Virus record (IMG/VR): IMGVR_UViG_3300032334_000094
Location: 1-20,104 of that record
Direction: 5' to 3' (one strand)
Origin: a virus
DNA length: 20,104 bases
Part shown: one piece after another, positions 11,617 through 19,632 of the stretch
How the letters are laid out: each line of letters begins with the position of its first letter
How positions within the stretch are numbered: the first letter of the stretch is position 1
The notes under the pieces: model-generated
Databases searched by the model: none
Told to the model about the DNA's origin: nothing
The model's input: the letters and a program-made list of their open reading frames with translations, nothing else
Made by a program: the position numbers and the translations under genes

Positions 11617-13235
11617 TATTGTTGCTCCTTGTTCTGATTCATTTGATATAAAAGTGTGCCAATTTTATTGGCTTGATCTACTGATAATGGCACTTGATTT
11701 AGTGCTTTTTTGCCTAAACCTTTAGCTTGACCATATTTGTATAATAATTCACCCATAAGTCTAGGTGATGCAAATGGTGCGCCAAGTAATATAGATGGAT
11801 TAGATACAGCAGCAAGACCACCACCATAAGTTTCTATTTGACCGCCTAATCCTCTAGGTAACACAGCACTCATAGATTGACCTGCTAATGCTGGTTTTAA
11901 TTCAGATGCACCTGCATTTATAAGTTCTTCTGCTGCGCCTGTTCTTTGACCATAGTTAGATGTTACATTGTTACGCATAATAGATTGCAATTTACGCATA
12001 GCAGTATCAGCACTAGCTTTTTTACCTAAAGATAATGATTTTTCTATTTCCTTTATAAGATCACTAGCTTCACCATAATCTTGCATTACTTTTGCATAAG
12101 TAGGAGCTTGTTTGCTAATAGTACCTTTTACTGAATTATATATATTTTGTACTGCTGTTCTAGCTGTTCCTTGTTCATAAGGAATAGACTCTAAAATACC
12201 ACCAATTTTTTGCTTAAGTTTATCCATGCCTTCTGGAGTATGAAATTCAGCAGGATCTGCACTTTTCCATTCATTAATAGCAGATTTAACTTCATCCATA
12301 GCATTGGCGGCACGTTCATTAACTACTTTGCCTTTGTATGTTCCAATACCTTCTGTATTAATTTTAGCTAAATCAATGTCATCAAAATTAAGAATAGACT
12401 TATCTTTAGATATGTCTACCATGCCACCACGATATTGTTGATTTTTAGATTGACGAATATTATCTAATGCTCGTCTAGCAATATCTACTGCATCTGATCT
12501 TGCTGGGTTTCTCATGTTTTCTGCAAATGTTGTTGTGCCTTCTAATACATTAGCTTCACCAGCTTTAATTGCTTCTTCTATAGGTGCTTTACCTACACCA
12601 GTAGTAACACCTAATGTGCCTTTAGTAAGATGGCTAGGAATATATGCTGCTCCTTGAGCTGCTTTAGCACCAAGATATAATGGATTACTAAATTTAGCAG
12701 CTTGATTAACTACATCTGCTGCTTTTGTAAGCCCACCTGCTTTTAATGCTGCACCACCACCTGTTAATACAGTAGAAGCGTCAGCTAATATAGCTGCTGG
12801 ATCTTCTGCAAAAGCTGTTTTAAAACCTTCATAAGAACCATATCTTTTAGAATAATCTTCACCTAATAAATTAGCTAATTGTTCTGCTTTTTGTCTTTTT
12901 TCAGGAACAGCATATTGCATAACAGATTCAGGCAATACTTTTGATAAACCACCAGAAGTAGCTTGTATTAAACTTTCCATAGTATTTACTGGATGTCTTA
13001 CAGCTTGATAAGCACCACCAATAAGTTTACCTGTGCTAGGTATAAGATTCATTGCTCCTGTGCCTAAAGCACCCATAGTAGAATAAGATTTAGGTTGCTC
13101 TACTTGTGGTTGAACAGGTGCATTATCTGCAGGTAAGTTATAACCTTTAGCATTAAGTTTAGCAGTTAATTCAGCCTTAGTAGTTCCTTCAGGAACATTG
13201 TTAATGACAGTACCATCAGGTAATCTTACATCCAT
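11616..13235 (-). CDS. Probable internal virion / DNA-ejection protein
   Basis: A 539-aa protein that begins MDVRLPDGTVINNVPEGTTK, with the DGT-I-NVPEGTTKAEL segment found at the start of several podovirus ejection proteins. The next 200 residues are Ala/Gly-rich and alternate amphipathic helices with hydrophobic glycine-rich stretches (LTGGGAALKAGGLTKAAD). The C-terminal half is charged helix. This composition is typical of proteins that leave the head and form a channel in the cell envelope. AAGGAC precedes the ATG. It lies with another likely ejection protein between the S74 protein and the tail fibre. The family is inferred from the N-terminal motif, composition and position. Confidence 0.6.
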   Translation of the reverse strand: MDVRLPDGTVINNVPEGTTKAELTAKLNAKGYNLPADNAPVQPQVEQPKSYSTMGALGTGAMNLIPSTGKLIGGAYQAVRHPVNTMESLIQATSGGLSKVLPESVMQYAVPEKRQKAEQLANLLGEDYSKRYGSYEGFKTAFAEDPAAILADASTVLTGGGAALKAGGLTKAADVVNQAAKFSNPLYLGAKAAQGAAYIPSHLTKGTLGVTTGVGKAPIEEAIKAGEANVLEGTTTFAENMRNPARSDAVDIARRALDNIRQSKNQQYRGGMVDISKDKSILNFDDIDLAKINTEGIGTYKGKVVNERAANAMDEVKSAINEWKSADPAEFHTPEGMDKLKQKIGGILESIPYEQGTARTAVQNIYNSVKGTISKQAPTYAKVMQDYGEASDLIKEIEKSLSLGKKASADTAMRKLQSIMRNNVTSNYGQRTGAAEELINAGASELKPALAGQSMSAVLPRGLGGQIETYGGGLAAVSNPSILLGAPFASPRLMGELLYKYGQAKGLGKKALNQVPLSVDQANKIGTLLYQMNQNKEQQ

Positions 13236-13237
13236 TT

Positions 13238-14659
13238 TTATAAGTCCTTAAAGTCTATGACAGTTGAGTCTGTTGATTTATTACCTGTTGGGCCTGCTGC
13301 TCGTTTAAGACCTTCAATAGCTTCACGTCTATTAGCTTTTTTCTGAGCTTTAACTTCTGGACTGTCACCTGGTTGATTAAAATACTGTTGATTTGCACTA
13401 TCAAATTCACTAGGTTGAATTGTTGCACCAGATTCACGTCTTAATACAGCATTAATAAAGTTACGTTGTGCTTGTTCTGCTTTTTGATCGTTTGCATTTA
13501 ATAAATATTTATTTGCAGCAGTTTCACCACCAGGTATTAATGCTGTTTTTCCTGATGTTTTAATATTGATACTAAATGGATCGTATTTACCTTCTAAACT
13601 ATTAATAATTTTATCAGCAGATTCCATTCTTGTAGAATATGTATAAGCATCAGATTGTTCTTTATTTGGACTTAAAGTTTTATCAGCAGGGCCGCCAGGA
13701 ATAGCTTTTAATATTTTTTGACCGCTAGCATCTACACTATAAGTATATCCTGCTGGTGCTTTATCGCCATCAGTAGTTCCGTATGCTTTTCTAATTTCAC
13801 CTGTGTTAGCATTTCTTTGTAAAAATTCTCCGCCAACTTTGTAAGGTTCTGACCAATTTTCTGTAGCCATCTTAGCACCAGGCAACCGTTCAAACTGATT
13901 AGTTTCTGTATTAAGTCCAAATGTATTACCAGCTTTGTCTGTTTGAATGTCTGTATACTTTTTACCTTCTTTAGGATTACCAAATATCTTAGTGCCTGTA
14001 GAACTATATACAGCTTCACCTGCACCAAGCTTAACTGGTTCATTAGCTTTAAGCATTTTTTCGTAACGACCAGATAACATAGCTTCTAATAACTTAGGAT
14101 TATTTACATCTGTAGCATATTGACCAAATGCTTTTTCTATATCACCTAATGTAGGTTGTGTAGTAGAAGTTTTAGTAATAGGGTTCATCTGTGTAGTTGT
14201 TCCTGCCATGTTTTGTACAGGTGCTTGACCATCATAATTTGGAGCTATTTGATTTACTTGTTCTGTTGTTTGAAATGGTGATGTAGGAACATTCATGCCT
14301 TGTGCTAATGGCATTTCTGTAGCTTGCATTTCTGTTGATGTAGTAATTGTAGGTTCAAATGCACCACCAAGTTTTTTAAGAGCATTAGCCATTTTTTCTT
14401 CTTTAGACTTTGTATACTCGCCATATTGTTTCATAGCATTTTCTTCAGCTTTAGATCCAATATATTTACTAGCTACATTAGCTAAAGATTGTGTCCATGA
14501 TGGAGCTACATAATGACCACTAATCATTTGTCCTTCAGGAGTTTGGCTTTGTTGTAATTGCTGAGCCATTTTAAGTCTACGTTGTAGATCAAGCTGAGCC
14601 ATTGCATCATTAGTAGGTATTCCACTAACGTCTTGTGTATTATCTGGTAAAAATGCCAT
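13238..14659 (-). CDS. Probable internal virion protein, Gln/Lys-rich
   Basis: A 473-aa protein that starts MAFLPDNTQDVSGIPTNDAM. Its N-terminal 110 residues are helical, Gln- and Lys-rich (LDLQRRLKMAQQLQQSQTPE). A low-complexity Thr/Gln/Asn stretch follows, then beta-like repeats with DKAGNTFGLNTETNQF and NANTGEIRKAYGTTDG. The C-terminal part (RRESGATIQPSEFDSANQQY, then FNQPGDSPEVKAQKKANR) is a segment I recall from phage internal or injection proteins. TAGGAGCAAAC precedes the ATG, and it ends 3 nt before the next gene. No enzymatic motif is seen. A role in DNA delivery or particle interior is inferred. Confidence 0.6.
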   Translation of the reverse strand: MAFLPDNTQDVSGIPTNDAMAQLDLQRRLKMAQQLQQSQTPEGQMISGHYVAPSWTQSLANVASKYIGSKAEENAMKQYGEYTKSKEEKMANALKKLGGAFEPTITTSTEMQATEMPLAQGMNVPTSPFQTTEQVNQIAPNYDGQAPVQNMAGTTTQMNPITKTSTTQPTLGDIEKAFGQYATDVNNPKLLEAMLSGRYEKMLKANEPVKLGAGEAVYSSTGTKIFGNPKEGKKYTDIQTDKAGNTFGLNTETNQFERLPGAKMATENWSEPYKVGGEFLQRNANTGEIRKAYGTTDGDKAPAGYTYSVDASGQKILKAIPGGPADKTLSPNKEQSDAYTYSTRMESADKIINSLEGKYDPFSINIKTSGKTALIPGGETAANKYLLNANDQKAEQAQRNFINAVLRRESGATIQPSEFDSANQQYFNQPGDSPEVKAQKKANRREAIEGLKRAAGPTGNKSTDSTVIDFKDL

Positions 14660-14667
14660 GTTTGCTC

Positions 14668-15786
14668 CTAAAGTAAAGCGTAATTAACAAGTTTATAGCC
14701 ATTAGATGCTGTTGTAACAGCTTCAGGAATGACTTTTTCAACTTCTTGAGCCATAACACCCACTTGTACGCCTTCAGGTAAATTATGTTCTTTTTTATAT
14801 TTGAATGAATAAATGCCAATACCAGAACTATGCGTTCCAATTTGTTTAATATCTGTTTTAAGTCTTTCGTCAGAAAAAGTACCTGTTGGGGCCATGATAG
14901 CAGCACCACCTAAATTCATAAGTCCACTCATAAAATTACCAGAAGCAGCATTAGCAGCATTAGTAGCACCTAATTGTGCATTGTATTGATTAGAAGCAGC
15001 ACCTAATAAATCAGGGCCTTGTGTTGTAGCTTGCATAGCTGGATTAACATATTGTGGAGATGCCACTTGTGATCCAGTTCTTAAAGCATTAATAACATTA
15101 ATTGGTTGCATTTGATTGTAACCAGCTTGACTAAATGCTTGTTGATTAGCTGTAAGACCTGCATTAAGACCTTGCACTGTAGCTGAATTAAGTCTGTCAT
15201 TTTGGTTTTGACCTAATAATTGTTTAGCAGTATTATATGCTGGCGTACCTGCACCAATACCTTTATTAGCCATTTCTTGTTCAAAAGATTGATTTTCTCT
15301 AGCAATTTGTGGTGCAAGTCTTGACATCATAGCATCTTGATATGATTGACCTGGATTAAAACCTGTAGAAGGTAGTTTAGATTGATCTATACCTGGTTTA
15401 GCCATTAAATTACCAGCGTAATCTAAACCTTGTTGAGCTGTACCTAATAAACCTGAGCTTAATTGTGCTTGTTGGGTAGCAATCTTTTGTTGATCTGGAG
15501 CTAAAGTTTGTGTAGCAGTCCACATAGGATTGCCATAAGAGTCTGTACCAGATTGAGTATAGTTAAGATTACCATAAGGTGTTACTTGGTTTACTCGGTT
15601 AGCTGCTGCTGCCACTCTAGCTGCATCTAAATTACCTGCTGCTGTAGCTTGTGCTGCTGCAGTATAATCAGGTGCTGGTGGTGCATCATCTTTACCAATA
15701 CCATACAGTATAAAACCACAATCGCCCATGTAATTTGTAATCCATCTATAAAGTGGATCTAATAATCTAGCTAACTTACTTTGCAT
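14668..15786 (-). CDS. Virion protein with C-terminal Peptidase S74 chaperone
   Basis: A 372-aa protein. The N-terminus (LLDPLYRWITNYMGDCGFIL) leads to YGIGKDDAPPAPDYTAAAQA and AARVAAAANRVNQVTPYG, a conserved phage virion block. The middle is Gln/Asn/Ala-rich helix. The C-terminal 68 residues form a short intramolecular chaperone: SDERLKTDI (from residue 305), IGIYSFKYK, VGVMAQEVEKVIPEAV, and LVNYALL at the end. In this family the Ser of SDxRLK is the autocleavage site. GGAGA precedes the start, which overlaps the GNAT gene by 11 nt. It may be a small fibre or internal protein; the chaperone suggests a trimeric beta structure. Confidence 0.75.
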   Translation of the reverse strand: MQSKLARLLDPLYRWITNYMGDCGFILYGIGKDDAPPAPDYTAAAQATAAGNLDAARVAAAANRVNQVTPYGNLNYTQSGTDSYGNPMWTATQTLAPDQQKIATQQAQLSSGLLGTAQQGLDYAGNLMAKPGIDQSKLPSTGFNPGQSYQDAMMSRLAPQIARENQSFEQEMANKGIGAGTPAYNTAKQLLGQNQNDRLNSATVQGLNAGLTANQQAFSQAGYNQMQPINVINALRTGSQVASPQYVNPAMQATTQGPDLLGAASNQYNAQLGATNAANAASGNFMSGLMNLGGAAIMAPTGTFSDERLKTDIKQIGTHSSGIGIYSFKYKKEHNLPEGVQVGVMAQEVEKVIPEAVTTASNGYKLVNYALL

Positions 15787-16126
15787 ATCTATCTCCGAGT
15801 TTTAAAAAGCGACAGTTTTCTGGTCGCATAATATAAACAATCCCATCACCATCAGGAAAGTAATCTTTTATTACGGTTTCACGTTCAAAACCTAAATGTT
15901 CATCTAATTTTTGTGCTTTTAAATTAGCTGTAGAGACTAATCCTGTTAAGCGTTTGACTTTTAATACATTGAATGGGTAATTAAATATTGCCCAATAAAA
16001 TTCTCTTGAAACTTTTGCTGGTATATCACATCTTGAATGAATAGATATTGAACTGCCTGTATAACCGTTATAAAGTACACCTATAACAAATTTACCATCT
16101 GTTACTTGACCAATAGCTTGACACAA
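15776..16126 (-). CDS. GNAT-family N-acetyltransferase with uncertain start
   Basis: At least 116 aa from TTG at 16126. The GNAT core is visible: KFVIGVLYNGYTGSSISIHS, NYPFNVLKVKRLTGLVSTAN, and AQKLDEHLGFERE, the acetyl-CoA-binding and following helix region. GNAT enzymes move an acetyl group from acetyl-CoA to an amine. The same frame stays open upstream to 16201, with VQGQEVGEWVCEKAGGQWNP, which fits the start of phage family members (a W-V....GG pattern before CQAIG). That stretch has no ATG, GTG or TTG; only ATA codons at 16192 and 16189 are available, near an AAGG sequence. Such acetyltransferases are common among podovirus structural genes. Their target is unknown. Confidence 0.75.
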   Translation of the reverse strand: MCQAIGQVTDGKFVIGVLYNGYTGSSISIHSRCDIPAKVSREFYWAIFNYPFNVLKVKRLTGLVSTANLKAQKLDEHLGFERETVIKDYFPDGDGIVYIMRPENCRFLKLGDRYAK

Positions 16127-16188
16127 TGGATTCCATTGGCCACCTGCCTTTTCACATACCCACTCGCCAACTTCTTGACCTTGAACTA

Positions 16189-17721
16189 TTATAGTACTGC
16201 ACCTTTTTCAATAACTAAATCTGTAGAAACCCATCTTACGTCAATACCTTGTGAAGATGTTTTAACAACAGGTGCGCCATAGTAGCCAACACCATTTAAA
16301 CCTTGCCATTGTTGTAGAATAGATAAACCACCACCCCAAACACCTATATCCCACTTAGCACTATCCCATGTTCCAGATGTGGTAGGAGTAAAGTTAAGTG
16401 TTGTAGTAGGTACATCTAAGTTAAAATCTATATTTACGTTTGCATAGATGGCTGGGCTACCAGATGTTCTAAATATAGGTTTCGCCATTGTAAATCGTTT
16501 TAGCTGTCCTGGACTTTCAAATGCTGAAAATGATTGTAATGCAGTAGCATTAATATTAGATCCATTATCTGAGTTAGTATACCATGCTCTACCTACAAAG
16601 CCATTTCCACCAAAGTATGGTTGATCGTTATATATTTCCCAACATGTAGCGTTCCAACCTGTGTAATTACACCAATTTTTTGTAATGGTGTTCATAGCAA
16701 ACTGTGTTTTTTGTACAGAATTAGGTACATTTAACCATAATTGGTTTTCTTCTGGATAAAACAACATTTGCCATCCAAATTCAGAACCATAATTTGTAAT
16801 AGCTTCTGATACAGCAGATTGTATTTTATCTGTAATAGCCACTCTAGGATCAAGCCTAGATGATTGTAATTCTGAAGCTAATGGTGTAAGTCCATCTTTA
16901 CCTAATAATAGTAAATCACCACCGTATTTATACATACAGCGAGTGCCTACTGGAGTACCTAAATCCCATACTCCTACCATAGCCCATGATGTAGATGATG
17001 TAGGATCTGTGCCTGAATATACGACTACTTGACCTTTAGATGTATAAAGAACATAGTAATCATTAACGCCATAACCAGCATCTATTGTCCATGTTGCATG
17101 TTGTACAATATAACCACCTTTGTAAGCAAATGCACTAATATCTATAGATTGTGCAGCTCCACCTACTGATAATGTAGGTAAATACCATGCTCTTAAAGAT
17201 TGAGCTTCTGTAAAGAATACTCTGCTTTTAAATACAATAGGGTTATTAAGTAGTGTAGTAGTAACACCTGTAATAGCCGGTGTAGAAGCACCTGTAATGC
17301 TTGTCCATGTAGTACCATTATATAGATAAGGCGTATTTGTGCCATTAGCCATATATAAGAATGATCCACCAGACGTTGTAATATTACAATACTGCCAACG
17401 TGAATTAGATAATCCTGATAATAATGCTGCACCTACAGTACCTGGATTAGTGACGTTATATACAGCACCACCAGCAATAGCTAGTAATTTAGATGTAGAG
17501 CCACTTTCGTAAGCCATTATAGTGTCTACTTGACCTGTAATGCCTGTTACCCATTGTGTATGGCCATTTCTAAGCAATAGCTCTGTAGTAGCAGGAAACC
17601 AGTTAGTAAGATAGACTGCATCTGTTGCAGGCATGTCTCCTAAGCTGTCTCTTGCGTTCCATCCACCGACTGGTGCTGGTAATGATACGCTTCCTGACGA
17701 TTTTTTCTTTACTGGAAACAT
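16189..17721 (-). CDS. Beta-rich virion protein, tail/head stabilisation-like
   Basis: A 510-aa protein that begins MFPVKKKSSGSVSLPAPVGG with WNARDSLGDMPATDAVYLTN and WFPATTELLLRNG, a conserved N-terminus of podovirus structural proteins annotated as stabilisation or tail proteins. The rest is regular beta structure with aromatic-glycine repeats (LLAIAGGAVYNVTN, GTTWTSITG, FGGNGFVGRAWY), which suggests a beta-propeller. There is no signal peptide and no enzyme motif. It sits after the connector-like gene, where P22-type phages place the gp10 head-closure protein. The ribosome site is weak (GGAC), so coupling with the gene 5 nt upstream is likely. Assignment is by family resemblance and order. 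Confidence 0.7.
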   Translation of the reverse strand: MFPVKKKSSGSVSLPAPVGGWNARDSLGDMPATDAVYLTNWFPATTELLLRNGHTQWVTGITGQVDTIMAYESGSTSKLLAIAGGAVYNVTNPGTVGAALLSGLSNSRWQYCNITTSGGSFLYMANGTNTPYLYNGTTWTSITGASTPAITGVTTTLLNNPIVFKSRVFFTEAQSLRAWYLPTLSVGGAAQSIDISAFAYKGGYIVQHATWTIDAGYGVNDYYVLYTSKGQVVVYSGTDPTSSTSWAMVGVWDLGTPVGTRCMYKYGGDLLLLGKDGLTPLASELQSSRLDPRVAITDKIQSAVSEAITNYGSEFGWQMLFYPEENQLWLNVPNSVQKTQFAMNTITKNWCNYTGWNATCWEIYNDQPYFGGNGFVGRAWYTNSDNGSNINATALQSFSAFESPGQLKRFTMAKPIFRTSGSPAIYANVNIDFNLDVPTTTLNFTPTTSGTWDSAKWDIGVWGGGLSILQQWQGLNGVGYYGAPVVKTSSQGIDVRWVSTDLVIEKGAVL

Positions 17722-17726
17722 ATTAT

Positions 17727-18629
17727 TTATTGTCCGTAGTTAGCGTCAGGGATATTCTCAAAGCCTATTAAGATTGCACCAGGTGTTGGAGCAAAGCTTA
17801 ATGTAGCTGAGCCAGAATCGTTGGCTTTAGCAAAGCTTAATTGTTGTAAATAATCTCTTGTAAATGCTGTTGAATCAAAACCTTTAATTTCAAAGTATTT
17901 CTTTTTCAACGCTGTAACCATTAAACGATCTGGGAATATACAAGTATCTGAGTCTGCTAAGAATGATGATTGTGTCACTCCTGCTGAACTTGTAGCCCAT
18001 TGGTTACTCATGTATTCAAAGCCTAAATACTCATCTGTATTCATAGCAGGCCATACTTGGAAGTATCCACCTAAAATTCTATAACGGATTCTAGGGCCTG
18101 TTGAAATATAGCTAGACTTTAAGAATTGCCATTGTTGAGCATCTGTAGGGCCTAACATTTCCCAGCGTTTAGACTTGTCGTAATGTGTACGATCTACTTG
18201 TCTATCCCAATCACTTGGTAATGGGTATTTAGCTTGTGAAAAGTAAAGTGTAAATACACCGCTTTGTGTTGCGGCCTGTGATAATGTAAGTGTATGTGCG
18301 CCTGTTACAGTATTAACATAAGTATCTTGATTGATACCTGTGCCTGTTACGATATATAAGTTACTTAACCCTGTGGTTGATTCTACCGTTGTTACATTGA
18401 CAGAATCTTCCACAAGTGTACAAGTAAGTGTTGTATAGACAGTATAAAATCTATACTCTTTGTCTAAAGCTTCCCAATTGTGATCTCTTTGAACTTCGTA
18501 CCCAATGCTATTCATAAGTGCATAGATTTGGATTACATCAGATGAAGAATTACCGACAACTTGCGTAGGTTGGTTTAATCCCATTTCACCTGTTGCTTGC
18601 TGTACGAGTTGTAAAAGAGTTGATGCCAT
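17727..18629 (-). CDS. Head-tail connector / adaptor-like virion protein
   Basis: A 300-aa protein with a helical N-terminus (ASTLLQLVQQATGEMGLNQP, then QIYALMNSIGYEVQRDHNWE) typical of podovirus adaptor proteins that dock on the portal. It continues into beta-rich segments and a central block LPSDWDRQVDRTHYDKSKRW with PRIRYRILGGYFQVWPA, also typical of the family. The C-terminal part returns to helix (MVTALKKKYFEIKGFD). AAGGAC precedes the ATG. The order capsid, decoration, this gene, then the stabilisation-like gene supports a neck role. No portal gene is in view, so the docking partner is assumed. Confidence 0.65.
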   Translation of the reverse strand: MASTLLQLVQQATGEMGLNQPTQVVGNSSSDVIQIYALMNSIGYEVQRDHNWEALDKEYRFYTVYTTLTCTLVEDSVNVTTVESTTGLSNLYIVTGTGINQDTYVNTVTGAHTLTLSQAATQSGVFTLYFSQAKYPLPSDWDRQVDRTHYDKSKRWEMLGPTDAQQWQFLKSSYISTGPRIRYRILGGYFQVWPAMNTDEYLGFEYMSNQWATSSAGVTQSSFLADSDTCIFPDRLMVTALKKKYFEIKGFDSTAFTRDYLQQLSFAKANDSGSATLSFAPTPGAILIGFENIPDANYGQ

Positions 18630-18632
18630 TAG

Positions 18633-19232
18633 TTAGTCCTTTTTGGGTTCTTTCGTTTCTAGTTTGGCTTCAGGCTTATCAGATTTAGACTTTTCCTCTA
18701 CCATTTTTGCTAATCTAGTCATCTGATCTTTAAGATCCGCAATTTCTTGCTCTCTTAATTTAAGTTCGTCTGCCTGTCTTTGTACAAATGATGAGTCTTT
18801 AGCGTTTTCTAAGAACGCTTTAGCTTTATCTCTTAATGCTAATGGTGACATACCTGCTGTCATTCCGATAGCCATAAGTTGTTGATCTGAAGCTGCTGCC
18901 ACTTGTTCTACAGTGTAGAACTTAAAGTGTTTTAATTCTGTCGCTTGTGCTGCGTTGAGAATAGGCCAATCTCTTAATATTGTGCCTTGCACGTTATCAG
19001 GATTGTGATTTCCGTCTGCCTTTTCGTTTAAATACATAGACCATTGTGTAGGAAATTGTGATTTATGTGAGTTATTCACAAAAGTATCAATAATACTTAA
19101 TTGATTGCCTGGTATTTCAATTCTAACAAAGTCGGCCATGTAGCTAATTGGTCTGCCTTCTTTATTGGTTAGAAAATCGTTTTGTAGTTCCTTACTATAA
19201 AATCTTACTGCTAGTGCGCCTGTGTCTGACAT
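18633..19232 (-). CDS. Virion-region protein with C-terminal coiled coil
   Basis: A 199-aa protein. The first 120 residues are compact and beta-rich (VRFYSKELQNDF, MADFVRIEIPGNQLSIIDTF, SMYLNEKADG). A helical region follows, and residues about 155-190 form a charged coiled coil (ADELKLREQEIADLKDQMTR) with a Lys/Glu-rich tail. GGAGA precedes the ATG. It lies directly downstream of the capsid-region terminator, so its expression is probably lower than that of capsid. A scaffold, head-completion or assembly role is possible; no family is recognised. Confidence 0.6.
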   Translation of the reverse strand: MSDTGALAVRFYSKELQNDFLTNKEGRPISYMADFVRIEIPGNQLSIIDTFVNNSHKSQFPTQWSMYLNEKADGNHNPDNVQGTILRDWPILNAAQATELKHFKFYTVEQVAAASDQQLMAIGMTAGMSPLALRDKAKAFLENAKDSSFVQRQADELKLREQEIADLKDQMTRLAKMVEEKSKSDKPEAKLETKEPKKD

Positions 19233-19293
19233 TTAATTCTCCAAAGTAGTTTGGTTTGTCAAGCCTACTCACCATGAATAGACTTGAGAAACC

Positions 19294-19309
19294 CCCCTAT
19301 TGCTAGGGG
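19294..19309 (-). terminator. Hairpin terminator after the capsid-region genes
   Basis: On the minus strand CCCCTA-GCAA-TAGGGG forms a 6-bp stem closed by a GCAA tetraloop, followed by GGTTTCTC, a modest T run. It lies between the decoration-like gene and the downstream virion genes. Partial termination here would raise capsid expression relative to later genes, as in other podoviruses. Confidence 0.7.
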
Positions 19310-19320
19310 AGTACTTAATA

Positions 19321-19614
19321 CTATACTGAAGCCTTGCTAAACCAACCATAGTCACCTGATACCATAGCTGTAGCTGGAGATGTATAAGAACCACCTGAAG
19401 CTGCAACTAAGAAAGTTGTTGTGTTGATATCGCAAACAGTTGTTGATGCTGTGATAGTAGCGTTAGCCTTACCAAATACATAACGTAAACCGTCTGAACC
19501 CCAAACTTGCACACCTAATAATTGGTTAGCAACTTGTTGTCCAGCAGTAATTGCTGCTGCTGTAACTGTGTTAGTTAAATCAATTCCCACTAAAGGGGTT
19601 ACTGAAAAAGCCAT
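19321..19614 (-). CDS. Probable capsid decoration / head protein
   Basis: A 97-aa protein, all beta in appearance: MAFSVTPLVGIDLTNTVTAA, then QVANQLLGVQVWGSDGLRYV and FLVAASGGSYTSPATAMVSG. It is rich in Ala, Thr, Val and Gly, with few charges, like small head-decoration or capsid-cementing proteins. AGGGAG precedes the ATG by about 10 nt. It follows the major capsid gene and shares its high-expression unit before the terminator. No specific family motif is visible, so the role is inferred from position and composition. Confidence 0.6.
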   Translation of the reverse strand: MAFSVTPLVGIDLTNTVTAAAITAGQQVANQLLGVQVWGSDGLRYVFGKANATITASTTVCDINTTTFLVAASGGSYTSPATAMVSGDYGWFSKASV

Positions 19615-19632
19615 GTTATATTCTCCCTTTAA

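Noticed and set aside
13255-14909. Several long alternative frames within the internal virion and S74 genes
   Set aside because: They are low-complexity Leu/Lys/Gln translations of AT-rich coding sequence in the wrong frame.
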